In this document: in pieces, positions 16,360 through 26,496 of the stretch
Layout: each line of letters opens with the position of its first letter
Position numbering within the stretch: the stretch's first letter is position 1
Assembly (NCBI RefSeq): GCF_024206475.1
Contig: NZ_JAMBPR010000005.1
Span: 1-64,000, forward strand
From: Paraburkholderia sp. CNPSo 3274
Lineage (GTDB): Bacteria; Pseudomonadota; Gammaproteobacteria; Burkholderiales; Burkholderiaceae
Direction of reading: 5' to 3'
Length of the DNA stretch: 64,000 nt
Translations under genes and position numbers: made by a program
Notes under the pieces: generated by a model
Told to the model about the DNA's origin: nothing
The model's database searches: none
What the model saw: only the letters and a program-made list of their open reading frames with translations

Positions 16360-18954
16360 TCACTTCGCGCCAAGCTGTTTCCGCATAGAAACCGTAATGC
16401 GTTGGCGCACGCGGCTGAAGTCGCCCCACGGATCGACACGCAGCGCTTCGAGCCGCTCGCGCACGTTCGCGACATTCCACTGGTCGCCGCTTGTGAGCGT
16501 GTGCAGTTCATCCCAGTCCACAGGCACCGAAACGCCGAGACCGGGCCGCGCCCGCGGCGCATAAGCCGCGGCTGTGCTCGCGCCGCGGTTGTTGCGCAGG
16601 TAGTCCACAAAAATACGGCCCTTGCGGTTTTGCGCGCCCATCTTCGCGCTGAAGCGCTCGGGCAGCGTTGCCGCCATGTGGCTCGCCACCGCGCGCGCGA
16701 AGTCCTTGGCTTCGTCCCAACCGGCGTGGCGCGTGAGCGGCACAACCAGGTGCAGGCCCCGTCCGCCGCTCGTCTTGCACCATGCCCGCAAGCCCAGCGC
16801 GTCGAGCAGTTCGCGCGTGAGCTGCGCGGCCTCAAGCATGCGCTCCCATGCGAGCGAGGGATCGGGGTCCAGGTCGAAGACAATGCGGTCGGGCTTTTCG
16901 ATGCTCGCCGCGAGCGCATTCCAGGTGTGCAATTCAATCGTGTCCATCTGCGCCGCGCCGACTAGCGCCTCGGTGGAATCGAGCGTGAGCAGCGGCGCAT
17001 GGCCCGGATCGAGACCGGCGTGCTGCGTGGCATGAGGAATCTGCAGCGCTTTGGCGTGTTTCTGGAAAAACAGCTCGCCGCCCACGCCCGTGGGCGCGCG
17101 CGCAAGGGCCACAGGCCGCGCTTGCACGTGCGGCAGCAGCCATGCGGAAATCGCTTCGAAGTACTCAACGAGATCGATCTTGCGCAGTCCGCTTTGCGCG
17201 TCGATCACGCGCTCTGGATGCGTGATGCGCACGCCGGCGACTTCGGCTTCGCCTTGCGCGGCGCGGCGCGTGCGGCTCACCGTCTTTGGCGCGTTGGTTG
17301 AGGCTTGCTTTGCGACCTTCTTTGCACGCTCGCCGCCTGCCGCGTGCACCGGCGTCGACTGCGCTTCGCGCACGATGTCCTTCGCGGGCTTGTCCGCGCG
17401 CAGTCCGACGAACGACGCCTGGCGCACCACGCCCGCGCTCGTCCATGTCTTGAAGCGGACCTCCGCCACGAGTTCGGGCTGCACCCAGTGCACGCCCGCG
17501 CGACGCTCGGCCGCCGGAACCGCAGCGAACGGCGAGTTCTTGCGCTCGCGCGCACGCAGTTCGCCCGCAATCGCTTCGAGCCGCGCCGCGTCGAAACCCG
17601 TTCCCACCTTGCCGGCATATTGCAGCGCGCCATCGTCCCCATACACGCCGATCAGCAGCGCGCCGAACCCCTCGCGGCTGCCCTTCGGTTCCGTATAGCC
17701 GCCGATCACGAATTCCTGGCGCCGCGAGCAGCGCAGCTTGAGCCACGCGGCGCTGCGCGTGGAGGTGTAGCGGCTGTCGCGCCGCTTGGCGACCAGCCCT
17801 TCGAGGTTCGCCTCGCAGGCGGCTTCGAGCAGTGCCTGCGGCTCGCCTTCGAAGGCCTCCGAAAAACGCAGCGCGTCGTGAGGCTTCTGTGCAAGCAGCG
17901 CCGCGAGCTTTTCGCGCCGCGCCTCGAGCGCCACAGCGCGCAAGTCCGCCCCGTCGAGCCACGGCAGATCGAAGAGCCAGAACGTGATGTCGTCTGCGCG
18001 GCCCGCATCGAACGCGTTCTGCAGCGCCTGGAAGTTGGGCATGCCGGCTGCGTCGAGCACCACGGCCTCGCCGTCCAGCCACGCCGATTCGATGTTCAGC
18101 GCGCGCAGCGCTTCCACCTGGCGCGGGAACTTCGCCGTCCAGTCGTTGCCGGTGCGCGTGAAGATGCGCACGTCGCCCTTGCCGCGCGCGTGCCGGTCGA
18201 TGCGCGCAAGCACGCGGTAGCCGTCGAACTTCAATTCGTAGAGCCAGGTGTCGCCGTGCGGTGGGACGTCGGCGGGTGTCGCGAGTTCAGGGGAGAGTGT
18301 GTCCGGCAGCGCTGCGCGCACCGCGCCCTTCCGTGCGGTCGCCGGTCCCTGCTTCGCGGCCCCGTTGCTCGCTCGGGCGCGCTTTTTCGACGCTTTCGAC
18401 GCGGCGGGTTCGTCCTCGACTACGTGGAATTCGTCTTCGGGCACGGCCTCGTCGTCGCGCTGCTTGATGAGCAGCCAGTTCTCCTGTTTGCCGTCGTGCA
18501 TGGGGCTGCGCACGAGTGTCCAGCCGCCGTGCAGCCGCTCGCCCTCCAGCGTGAATTTGAGTTTGCCTTGCGCATACCCTTCGCGCGCGCCGCGCAAGCC
18601 ACCCTCTGGACGCCACACGCCGTGGTCCCAGATCGCCACCGTGCCTGCGCCATAGCTGCCTTCGGGAATGCGCCCTTCGAACGCGCCATATTCGAGCGGA
18701 TGATCCTCCACATGCACGGCGAGCCGTTTCACCGTCGGGTCGAGGCTCGGGCCCTTGGGAATGGCCCACGACTTGAGCGTGCCGTCCAGTTCGAGGCGAA
18801 AGTCGTAGTGCAGCCGCCGCGCGTCGTGACGCTGGATCACGAACGACCCTTCACCATCGCGTGCTCGCGTGCTGTGGCGTGCGGCCCTGCCGCGCGGCTC
18901 CGGCGTTTCATCGAAACGGCGCTTCTGTTCGTAGACTTCGAGCTTGTGCTTCAT
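16360..18954 (-). CDS. ligD: ATP-dependent DNA ligase LigD (phosphoesterase-ligase-polymerase)
   Basis: 864 residues from ATG 18954 (MKHKLEVYEQ). Domains are in PE-LIG-POL order, as in Pseudomonas-type LigD. The 3'-phosphoesterase is at about 35-180 (QRHDARRLHYDFRLELDG, HVEDHPLEYGAF). The ligase covers about 215-530, with the adenylated Lys242 in ELKFDGYR. The primase/polymerase runs from about 580 to the end, with DLDPDPS metal ligands and TSGGRGLHLV. With Ku it repairs double-strand breaks by end joining, important in stationary cells or spores of soil bacteria. It lies 42 bp downstream of ku in the same direction, so the two are likely co-transcribed. Full-length, with no defects seen. Confidence 0.97.
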   Translation of the reverse strand: MKHKLEVYEQKRRFDETPEPRGRAARHSTRARDGEGSFVIQRHDARRLHYDFRLELDGTLKSWAIPKGPSLDPTVKRLAVHVEDHPLEYGAFEGRIPEGSYGAGTVAIWDHGVWRPEGGLRGAREGYAQGKLKFTLEGERLHGGWTLVRSPMHDGKQENWLLIKQRDDEAVPEDEFHVVEDEPAASKASKKRARASNGAAKQGPATARKGAVRAALPDTLSPELATPADVPPHGDTWLYELKFDGYRVLARIDRHARGKGDVRIFTRTGNDWTAKFPRQVEALRALNIESAWLDGEAVVLDAAGMPNFQALQNAFDAGRADDITFWLFDLPWLDGADLRAVALEARREKLAALLAQKPHDALRFSEAFEGEPQALLEAACEANLEGLVAKRRDSRYTSTRSAAWLKLRCSRRQEFVIGGYTEPKGSREGFGALLIGVYGDDGALQYAGKVGTGFDAARLEAIAGELRARERKNSPFAAVPAAERRAGVHWVQPELVAEVRFKTWTSAGVVRQASFVGLRADKPAKDIVREAQSTPVHAAGGERAKKVAKQASTNAPKTVSRTRRAAQGEAEVAGVRITHPERVIDAQSGLRKIDLVEYFEAISAWLLPHVQARPVALARAPTGVGGELFFQKHAKALQIPHATQHAGLDPGHAPLLTLDSTEALVGAAQMDTIELHTWNALAASIEKPDRIVFDLDPDPSLAWERMLEAAQLTRELLDALGLRAWCKTSGGRGLHLVVPLTRHAGWDEAKDFARAVASHMAATLPERFSAKMGAQNRKGRIFVDYLRNNRGASTAAAYAPRARPGLGVSVPVDWDELHTLTSGDQWNVANVRERLEALRVDPWGDFSRVRQRITVSMRKQLGAK

Positions 18955-18996
18955 CGTTCGCCCCTTGTTGCGCTGTCTGAGCCGCACTCGCGCTCA

Positions 18997-19857
18997 TCAC
19001 GCCGCGCGCCGTCCGCGCTTCGGCGCCGGTTTCGCGGGCGGCACACTCGCGCCGCTCCCTCCGCGCTTGCCGAGACTGCGTTTGAGCAACTCGGACAGGT
19101 CGACGATATCCGCGCCGCGCCGCTCGGGCGCCGGCGCCTCGACGTGCGTGAGTTCGTGCGCCTTGCCTTCGCGCGCCTTGCGCCCGGCCAGTTCGAGAAT
19201 CGCATCGCGGTAGGTGTCGCGATACGTTTCGGGATTCCAGTCCGTGCTCATGTCGTCGATGAGCTTGCGCGCCATTTGCAACTCATGCGTGCTTACGCCC
19301 GCGGCTTTTGCACTCTTGGGCAAGCTCTTCACCGCATCGAACTCGCGCACCTCGGTGGCCCACCGCAGCGTTTGCAGCGCAAGCGCGGGGCCCGCCGCCA
19401 CGAGCGCCGCGAGATGCTGCCGGCTATGCAGCACGACGCTCGCAATGCCGATCTTGCCGCTCGCCGCGAGCGCGTCGCGCAACAGCGCGTAGGTCTTGCC
19501 CGCGCGCTTGTCAGGGGCGAGCCAGTACGGCGTGTCGAGGTAGAGAAACGAAACCTGCTGCGCCTCCACGAACGCGAGCAAGTCGACCGTCTGCGTCGAT
19601 TCGGGACTCGCGGCCTCGATCTCCTCGTCGGACATCACCACATAGGCGCCTTTTTCATACTCGTAGCCGCGCACGATGTCATTGCGCTGGATCGGCTTGC
19701 CCGTGCGCTTGTTGATCTGCTGGTAGCCGACCGGGGCCAGCGTGCGCCGGTCGAGCAGGTTGAAGCCGGTACGCTCGCTTTGCGTAGCCGGGAACACTTC
19801 GACCGGCACATACACGAGCCCGAAGGTGATGGCACCTTTCCATATCGCGCGCGGCAT
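18997..19857 (-). CDS. ku: Ku DNA end-binding protein
   Basis: 286 residues beginning MPRAIWKGAITFGLVYVPVE, the standard bacterial Ku opening. The ring-forming core follows (YQQINKRTGKPIQRNDIVRG, EIEAASPESTQTVDLLAFVE, PDKRAGKTYALLRDAL). The lysine-rich C-terminal tail ends PAKPAPKRGRRAA and helps thread along DNA. Ku binds broken ends as a homodimer and recruits LigD, encoded immediately downstream. Divergent from the hybrid kinase gene across a 256-bp spacer in which no further gene was seen. Confidence 0.97.
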   Translation of the reverse strand: MPRAIWKGAITFGLVYVPVEVFPATQSERTGFNLLDRRTLAPVGYQQINKRTGKPIQRNDIVRGYEYEKGAYVVMSDEEIEAASPESTQTVDLLAFVEAQQVSFLYLDTPYWLAPDKRAGKTYALLRDALAASGKIGIASVVLHSRQHLAALVAAGPALALQTLRWATEVREFDAVKSLPKSAKAAGVSTHELQMARKLIDDMSTDWNPETYRDTYRDAILELAGRKAREGKAHELTHVEAPAPERRGADIVDLSELLKRSLGKRGGSGASVPPAKPAPKRGRRAA

Positions 19858-20113
19858 GATCGCATCCTCCTCGCCTTCCAGATCGTGCGGCTTTCAAGCA
19901 AACGCAGTGCCCGCCTCGCTTTGCCGCCCTCCCCGACGTGCGCGCCCTTCAAAGGGGACGCAACAAAACGCCTTGGTTCCTCGCGGATTTCGTCTACGGG
20001 AATACGCGATGCTTACCAATGCTTACTCTGGAACACAACGGGCGCCGCCGGCGTTCTCACCTTGCACCAAAGATGCGAATGCAGGCGCGGCGGACGACTA
20101 AAGCGGAGGCAGC

Positions 20114-23050
20114 ATGCAAGACAACGGCGCACCTGCGCTCACGGTCGAGGAAACGCTGATCACCGAGGCTCTGGTGAACCGCCCGAACCGACTGCCCGAC
20201 TACCAGGGCGAGAGCCGTGCGCTTGCTGCGCTCACGCAGGAAATGGCGAGCAATCCCTCAGGCGTACTGCCTATGCTCGCGCGACTCGCTCTCGCACTTT
20301 GCCGCTCGGGGTCGGCTGGCGTGAGCGTGCACGAACGCGAGGGCGCCACGGCCCGGTTCCGCTGGCGCGCGGTGGCCGGCGAACTGGCCGGCGACGTGAA
20401 CCGGACGCTTCCCGGCGACGACTGCGCGAGCGGCGTGACCGAGGGGCGCAACACCATGGTCCTGTTCGACCGGCCCGCACGCTGCTTTGCCTCGTACGGC
20501 GCGATCGATCCGCCCATATGCGAAGCGCTGCACGTGCCGTGGCGCGTCAACGGCGCGGTGGTCGGCACGGTCTGGGCCGTGACGCACGGCCCGGAAAGAC
20601 ATTTCGACGCCGAGGACGCGCGCCTGCTGCAAAGCCTCGCCTCCTGCGCAAGCGCCGCGCACCAGTTGACTAGCGCGCTGAGCGACGCCCAGGACGCTGG
20701 CCGCAATCTCGCGCAGCAGGTGGCCGAACGCACGCGCACGCTACAGAACATCAACACGAAGCTCCACGACGAAGCCGAGCAGCGCAAGCAGGTCGAAGAT
20801 GCGCTGCGTGTGAGCGAGGCACGTCTGCAGGCCGCCATTTCGATCGAAACCGTGGGAGTGCTGTTCTTCGACCTCGACGGCACCATGGCCGACGCCAACG
20901 GCGCATTCGAACAGATGAGCGGCTATAGCCGCGAGGATTTGCGCGCCGCGACGCACTGGGAGCGGCTCGTACCGCTCGAATTTCTCGGCGTCACGAAGCG
21001 GGCGGTCACCGACCTCGCCACTGCCGGACGCACGCAGCCCTACGAGCGGCAGTTGATCCGCAAGGACGGCACGCGCTGGTGGGGCCTTTTCGCGCCCACC
21101 CGGCTATCGGGCACGGGCATGGCCTCGAAGTGCGCCGAATTCGCGCTGGACATTACGGAACGCAAGCGCGTCGAAACCGAGTGCGTGGACAGCGAGGAGC
21201 GCTTTCGCGCATTGGTGGAAGGCTTTGCGCAGGCCGTGTGGGAAGCCGATGCCCAAGGTCAGGCCGCGTCGGTCTCGCCGGGCTGGTCGGAATATACCGG
21301 CCAACCCGGCGAAGAATGGCTCGGCGAAGGCTGGGCAAACGCCGTTCATCCCGACGACCGAGCCTACGCGCTGCGCCAATGGAAGGACGCGATCGCGGCG
21401 CAACGTGTGGTGAACGCGGAATTCCGCCTGCACGTCGCCGCGGGCGGCTGGCGCTGGACCAACGTGCGCGCGGCGCCGATCTGGAATCCGGACGGCACGG
21501 TGCGCAAGTGGGTGGGCATGAATATCGACGTGGACGACCGCCGCGGCGCCCAGGAAGCACTGCGCGAGAGCGAGACGCGCTTTCGCGCGCTAGCCGACGC
21601 GTCGCCCGCGCTGATCTGGCAAATCGACACACAAGGCAACACGGTCTATTTGAATCAGCGTTATCTCACGGAGATCGGCCTCACACCCGGGCAACTGCTC
21701 GAAACGGGCTGGCACACTATCGTGCACCCGCGCGATCTACCCGGCTTTCTTTCGCGCGTACAGACCGCGCAGCACGACCATTGCGCCTTCCAGAGCCGCC
21801 TGCGCGTGAAAGTCAAGGACGCAAGCTGGCACTGGTTCGAAGCCTGCTGTGCGCCGTGGTTTTCCGCGAGCGGCGAGTTTCGCGGCCACGTGTGTGTCTC
21901 GATCGACGTGACCGAAGCCGTGAACGCCGAAAACGCGCTCAAGGAAGCCGACCGGCGCAAGGACGAATTCCTCGCGACGCTCGCGCACGAACTGCGCAAT
22001 CCGCTCGCGCCCATTGCCAATGCGCTGCACCTCATCCGGCGCAGCGCGTTTCCCGCGGACTGCGCTCCGATACTCGACATGCTCGATCGCCAGGTGCATC
22101 ACATGGTGCGGCTGATCGACGACCTGATGGAAGTGTCGCGCATCACGCGCGGCAAGATCGGTCTCGTAAGGGCGCCCGTGGCGCTCGCGGAAATCATCGA
22201 AAATGCCGTTGAAACGAGCCGCCCCGCCATCGATCAGGCACACCATGAACTGAGCATCACGCTGCCCGACACGCCGCTCGTTCTCGACGCCGACCGCGTG
22301 CGGCTCACGCAGGTCTTCGCGAACATGCTGAACAACGCGGCGCGCTACACCGACACGGGCGGCCGGATCCGGCTCGACGCTACGCGCGAAGGCGAGTGGG
22401 TCGTCGTCGCGCTGAGCGATACGGGCATCGGCATGTCGGCCGGGCAGATTGATCAGGTATTCGAAATGTTCACGCAGGTCAGCCGCCCTGCCGACCGCAA
22501 CCAGGGCGGCCTGGGCATTGGCCTCACCATGGTGCGCCATCTCGTGCGCATGCATGGCGGCACGGTCGAGGCGGCGAGCGGCGGCCCCGGCAAAGGCAGC
22601 ACCTTCACCGTGCGCCTGCCGCTCTCGCAGCAGACGGCCGCAGACGCGCACGAGGCCCCGGCGGCCGTGGCGCGCGCCGCGAAGCCGCTCGCGGGCAAGC
22701 GCATTCTCGTGGTCGACGACAACCGCGACGCCGCCGATTCGCTCGCCATGGTGCTCTCGGGCGAAGGCGCGCAAGTGCGCGTGGTCTACGACGGCGCCGC
22801 CGCTCTCGGCGCGCTGGAGCAGTCGGTGCCCCATTCGGTCGTGCTCGACATCGGCATGCCCGGCATGGACGGTTACGAAATCGCGCGGCAGGTTCGTCAA
22901 AGCCCGCGCTACGTCGGCCTGCAGATCATCGCGCTAACAGGGTGGGGGCAGCACGCCGACCGGCTGCGCTCGCGTATGAGCGGCATCGACTCGCATCTCA
23001 CGAAACCGGTCAATTTCCACACGCTGTTCGAGCTGCTGGTCGCGCGGTGA
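20114..23050 (+). CDS. Hybrid sensor histidine kinase (GAF, three PAS, HK, receiver)
   Basis: 978 residues, no obvious TM segment, so probably cytosolic. A GAF-like domain covers about 40-190. A short coiled linker follows, then PAS domains at about 232-350, 360-478 and 485-603, each starting ERFRAL/TRFRAL or SEARLQA. The HisKA phosphoacceptor is His625 (ATLAHELRNP). The ATPase shows the N box (FANMLNNAARYTDTGG), DTGIGM, and GLGIGLTMVRHLV. The C-terminal receiver has RILVVDDNRDAADS with phospho-Asp912 in LDIGMPGMDG. No separate response regulator is adjacent, so the output partner must be elsewhere. Several PAS domains suggest light, redox or ligand sensing; the signal is unknown. Confidence 0.93.
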   Translation: MQDNGAPALTVEETLITEALVNRPNRLPDYQGESRALAALTQEMASNPSGVLPMLARLALALCRSGSAGVSVHEREGATARFRWRAVAGELAGDVNRTLPGDDCASGVTEGRNTMVLFDRPARCFASYGAIDPPICEALHVPWRVNGAVVGTVWAVTHGPERHFDAEDARLLQSLASCASAAHQLTSALSDAQDAGRNLAQQVAERTRTLQNINTKLHDEAEQRKQVEDALRVSEARLQAAISIETVGVLFFDLDGTMADANGAFEQMSGYSREDLRAATHWERLVPLEFLGVTKRAVTDLATAGRTQPYERQLIRKDGTRWWGLFAPTRLSGTGMASKCAEFALDITERKRVETECVDSEERFRALVEGFAQAVWEADAQGQAASVSPGWSEYTGQPGEEWLGEGWANAVHPDDRAYALRQWKDAIAAQRVVNAEFRLHVAAGGWRWTNVRAAPIWNPDGTVRKWVGMNIDVDDRRGAQEALRESETRFRALADASPALIWQIDTQGNTVYLNQRYLTEIGLTPGQLLETGWHTIVHPRDLPGFLSRVQTAQHDHCAFQSRLRVKVKDASWHWFEACCAPWFSASGEFRGHVCVSIDVTEAVNAENALKEADRRKDEFLATLAHELRNPLAPIANALHLIRRSAFPADCAPILDMLDRQVHHMVRLIDDLMEVSRITRGKIGLVRAPVALAEIIENAVETSRPAIDQAHHELSITLPDTPLVLDADRVRLTQVFANMLNNAARYTDTGGRIRLDATREGEWVVVALSDTGIGMSAGQIDQVFEMFTQVSRPADRNQGGLGIGLTMVRHLVRMHGGTVEAASGGPGKGSTFTVRLPLSQQTAADAHEAPAAVARAAKPLAGKRILVVDDNRDAADSLAMVLSGEGAQVRVVYDGAAALGALEQSVPHSVVLDIGMPGMDGYEIARQVRQSPRYVGLQIIALTGWGQHADRLRSRMSGIDSHLTKPVNFHTLFELLVAR

Positions 23051-23068
23051 ACGGCCCCAACGTGCAGG

Positions 23069-24217
23069 TCACACGCCGTTGCCCCCGAGCGTCTTGAGGC
23101 TCTTCCACTGGCCCTGCTGCACCTCGAAGAGCGTATAAGGCGGCTTGATGAGGTCGCCGTGCGGATCGAACGCGATATTGCCCGTCACGCCCACCACCGT
23201 CACCTTCGGGAAACTCGCGACGATCTTCGCGCGGTCGAGCGAATCGGCGTCACGAATCGCCTTGATCATGGCGAGCGCAGCGTCATAGGCGAATGGCGCA
23301 TACAGTTCGACATCCTGATTGAAGCGCGCCTTGTAGCGCTTCGCGAACGCCTGCGCGGAAGGCAGCTTGTCGAGCGCCGGCCCCGGTTCGAGGTCCTGCG
23401 TGCCCTCGCCCGCCGGGCCCGCGATCTGCAGGAAGGCATTGCTCTTCAATGCGCCCGCGCCGAAGAGCCGCGCAGGCATGCCGAGCGTGCGCATCTGCTT
23501 GGCGAGCATCGCGCCCTGTTCGTCGAGGCCGCCAAAGAAAATCACGTCGACGTTCTTCTGCTTGAGCGTCGTGAGAATGGCGCGAAAGTCCACGGCCTTG
23601 TCATTGGTGAACTCGCGATCGACGATATTGCCATTGGCCCCCTTGGCGCCTTTCTCGAACGCGTCGGCGAGCCCCTGGCCGAAGGCCGTGCGGTCGTCGA
23701 TGATGCCGATGCGCTTCGCCTTCAACTGCTCCACCGCGAATTTACCGGCGATCACACCGCCTATGCCGTCGTTGCCCATGGTGCGAAACACGTTCGCGTA
23801 GCCCTGCTGGGTCAGCGCGGGGTTGGTGGAGCCCGGCGTGATCATTGCGACATTCGCGTTGTGATAAACCGCCGAAGCGGGAATGCTGCAGCCCGAGTTG
23901 TAATGGCCGATCACGCCGACCACGCCGTCGTCCACGAGCTTTTGCGCCACCTGCACGGCCACGTGCGGATCGGCCTGGTCGTCCTGCACGTCGAGCTCGT
24001 ACTTCACCGGCTTGCCTGCAATGACGGGGTGTTTGGCGTTCTCCTCGTCGATCGCGAGCTGCGCGCCGTACTGCAAGTCCTTGCCGACGCGCGCCACCGG
24101 GCCGGTGAGCGGACCCGCGAAGCCGATCTTCACAACCTCGGGGTCGGCCGCCTGCGCGGGGCCGTGCAAGCCCATCAACCCGAGGGCCATCGTTAGTACG
24201 AGTGTGCGGCGGTTCAT
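23069..24217 (-). CDS. Branched-chain amino acid ABC transporter substrate-binding protein (LivK-like)
   Basis: 382 residues from ATG 24217 (MNRRTLVLTMALGLMG), chosen because AGCGAGG lies at proper spacing, while the ATG nine bases upstream would sit directly on it. Signal peptide to AQA near residue 23. The mature protein opens EVVKIGFAGPLTGPVARVGK and keeps the periplasmic binding fold (VAQKLVDDGVVGVIGHYNSG, ITPGSTNPALTQQG, GGLDEQGAMLAKQMRTLG). It should bind leucine-type or other aliphatic amino acids. No permease or ATPase components follow, so it is an orphan binding protein attached to an amino-acid operon, using transporter parts from elsewhere. Confidence 0.9.
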   Translation of the reverse strand: MNRRTLVLTMALGLMGLHGPAQAADPEVVKIGFAGPLTGPVARVGKDLQYGAQLAIDEENAKHPVIAGKPVKYELDVQDDQADPHVAVQVAQKLVDDGVVGVIGHYNSGCSIPASAVYHNANVAMITPGSTNPALTQQGYANVFRTMGNDGIGGVIAGKFAVEQLKAKRIGIIDDRTAFGQGLADAFEKGAKGANGNIVDREFTNDKAVDFRAILTTLKQKNVDVIFFGGLDEQGAMLAKQMRTLGMPARLFGAGALKSNAFLQIAGPAGEGTQDLEPGPALDKLPSAQAFAKRYKARFNQDVELYAPFAYDAALAMIKAIRDADSLDRAKIVASFPKVTVVGVTGNIAFDPHGDLIKPPYTLFEVQQGQWKSLKTLGGNGV

Positions 24218-24281
24218 GATGCTCATCCTCGCTGGGAGACTGTTGCGGTGGGTGTTACGTGGTGAGTGGCTGGAAACCCGG

Positions 24282-25514
24282 TTAAAAACGACGCGGACTA
24301 TAAGGCGTGAGATCGAGGGCAGGCGCACGCTTTGCAACGAGGTCGGCAACCACGCTGCCCGTCACGCCGCCGAGCGTCACGCCCAGATGCTGGTGCCCGA
24401 ATGCGTAGATCACGCGCGGCGAGCGGCTCGACGCACCTACCACGGGCAGCGCGTCGGGCAGGCTCGGCCTGAAGCCGAGCCAGTCGCTGTCCGGCTCCGG
24501 CAGTCCGGGCAGCGCCTCCTGCGCGGAGCGCGTCAACAGGCGCAGCAGGTCCGCGTTCTTGCCCGCTCCGTTGGCCGCCAGCTCGACGGTGCCCGCCGCG
24601 CGAATGCCGCCGTCCATCGGCGTCATGTAGAAGCCGCGCTCGGCCCAGCCGCACGGGCGCGAAATTCGGTTAGCAGTGCCGGGAAAGCGTACGTGATAGC
24701 CGCGCTCCACGCCTAGCGGCACCGCGTCGCCGCATTGGCGCGCGAGGCGCCCCGAAAACGCGCCCGCACACACAATGGCCTGTTCGGCTGCATGTGCCTC
24801 GCCCGCGGTATCGATCAGCTTCACCGCGCTTTGCGCCGGCTCTAGTGTCTCGACAGCCACGCGCCGATGCACGAGACCGCGCTCCGTCAACACCGCATGC
24901 AAGGCTTGAAGAAAGGCGCGCGGATCGCTCAGAAACCAGCTGCCCTTGAAGAGGGTGCCGTGCGCGAAGAGCGGCGCGAGGCCCGGCTCCAGTTGCGCGA
25001 TCTCGTTGCGCGCGAGCGTTTCGTACTCCACGCCCAGCGAGCGCCGCAACGCAAGCGCCGGCTGCGCGGCCTCGAACGACGCCGCGCTCGAATACAGGTA
25101 GAGGCATTCGCGTTCACGCACGAAGGCTGCGAGCGTGTCGACGGTGAGCATCTCGCGGTAGCCTTCGAATGCGCGCGAGAGCAGTTGTGCGAGGGCGTTC
25201 ACGCTTCCCTCGTAGCGGCGCGGCGTGGCGCTCAGCAGGAAACGCGTGAGCCATGGCGCAAGCGCCGGCACGTCGCCCCAACGGATGCGCAACGGGCTCG
25301 TTGACGAGAACAGAAAGCGCGGGATGTTGCGGAACACGTCTGGGTTGTTGACGGGAATGCACGCATAGTTCGCGAACGTGCCCGCGTTGCCGTATGAAGC
25401 GCCCTCGCCCGGCCCCTGCGCGTCGTACAGCGTCACGCTGTGCCCGTCGCGCATGAGCCAGTACGCGCACGACAACCCCACGAAACCCGCGCCGATGACA
25501 GCCACTTGCGCCAT
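24282..25514 (-). CDS. FAD-dependent D-amino-acid dehydrogenase-like enzyme (DadA family)
   Basis: 410 residues. The N-terminal dinucleotide fold is VAVIGAGFVGLSCAYWLMRD, then the typical GASYGNAGTFANY loop near the flavin. The C-terminal half has the DAO fold (GTLFKGSWFLSDPRAFLQAL, GFYMTPMDGGIRAAGTVE, DWLGFRPSLPDALPVVG) and ends in the FAD-sealing GHQHLGVTLGG. The reaction would be oxidative deamination of a D-amino acid or an imino/secondary amine, with electrons passed to the respiratory chain. Its ATG overlaps the permease stop by one base. The adjacent MocR regulator with an aminotransferase fold also fits amino-acid metabolism. Confidence 0.88.
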   Translation of the reverse strand: MAQVAVIGAGFVGLSCAYWLMRDGHSVTLYDAQGPGEGASYGNAGTFANYACIPVNNPDVFRNIPRFLFSSTSPLRIRWGDVPALAPWLTRFLLSATPRRYEGSVNALAQLLSRAFEGYREMLTVDTLAAFVRERECLYLYSSAASFEAAQPALALRRSLGVEYETLARNEIAQLEPGLAPLFAHGTLFKGSWFLSDPRAFLQALHAVLTERGLVHRRVAVETLEPAQSAVKLIDTAGEAHAAEQAIVCAGAFSGRLARQCGDAVPLGVERGYHVRFPGTANRISRPCGWAERGFYMTPMDGGIRAAGTVELAANGAGKNADLLRLLTRSAQEALPGLPEPDSDWLGFRPSLPDALPVVGASSRSPRVIYAFGHQHLGVTLGGVTGSVVADLVAKRAPALDLTPYSPRRF

Positions 25515-26425
25515 TACTTCTTCCAGTTGGTTGCGGGCTCACGGAAATCCTGCGCGTGAGTCCTCTTGCGTGTGAGCACGTAAGCCGCCGACACCACCGC
25601 CAGGCTCGCGAGGCTCGCCATGAGCTGGCCCGACAGCGCGTGGTCGAAGCCCATCGCGCAGAGCACGCCGGCAATAGCCGCCACGACGGCCCACGAAAGC
25701 CAGGGAAAGAGCCACATCTTGAACGTGAGCCGTTCGGGCTCCGTTGCCTCCAGGCGCCGGCGAATCACGATCTGCGAAACGGCGATGGAGAGATACACGA
25801 ACAGCATGACCGCGCCCGATGCACTGACGAGATAGAGGAACACGCCCTGCGGCGAAACGATCGCCGCGACGATGGCCACGTAGCCGACGATGCTGCTCGC
25901 GAGCACGGCGAGGCGCGGCACGCGGCTCTTCGAGAGCGTGAGTAGCGCGCGAGGGGCGTCGCGCCGCTCGGCGAGCCGGAACACGATGCGCGAGGACACA
26001 TAGAGCCCGGAGTTCAGCGCCGAAAGCACAGCCACCAGAACGATTGCATTCATGATGTCAGCTGCGCCCGGAATATGCATGGTTTCGAGCGCGGCCACGA
26101 ACGGCGAGTAGCCCACCTTGATGCTCGCCCATGGCACGATGCACGCGATCACGAAGAGCGAGCCGACATAGAACGAGCCGACGCCCGGATGCGCGAGCGC
26201 CATCTCGCCAAGCATGCGCATGACGAACAGCACGACGATGCCCGCCATTAGATAGCTCAGGCAGGCCGCCGGTCCCATCGCGTTGATGGTGGCGCTGCTG
26301 CCGACAAACAGCCCCGCGCCGATAATTCCGCCGAGCGAAATCATCGTGACGTGCCGCTTGCGCAGCGAATGGCCAAGGGGTGTGGATGTTCCGTCTGAAG
26401 CGGATGTGGATTGCCGGGTTGCCAC
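25514..26425 (-). pseudogene. APC-family amino acid (GABA-type) permease with large in-frame internal deletion
   Basis: 303 residues from GTG 26425, which has a perfect AGGAGG eight bases upstream. It opens like GabP permeases (LGHSLRKRHVTMISLGGIIG, LSYLMAGIVVLFVMRMLGEM), then jumps at LAHPGVGSF directly to YVGSLFVIACIVPW, which in full-length relatives lies about 150 residues later. TM helices 3 to 6 or so are missing, with the frame kept. The C-terminal part (helix 7 on) looks normal to the end FREPATNWKK. Family members are about 450-470 residues. A working twelve-helix carrier is not possible, so it is listed as a pseudogene although it is open. The junction lies near 26173. Confidence 0.78.
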
Positions 26426-26496
26426 GAGCCTGTCCTCCTGTAATACAGTGCGTGTTGCGCCGAGCTGCTGGCCGAACAAAACCTTGGATTCATACT

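Noticed and set aside
17305-20673. Open plus-strand frame of over 1100 codons
   Set aside because: It lies antisense to ligD and ku, runs into the hybrid kinase in another frame, and has the Arg/Ala/His-rich composition of a GC-bias shadow.
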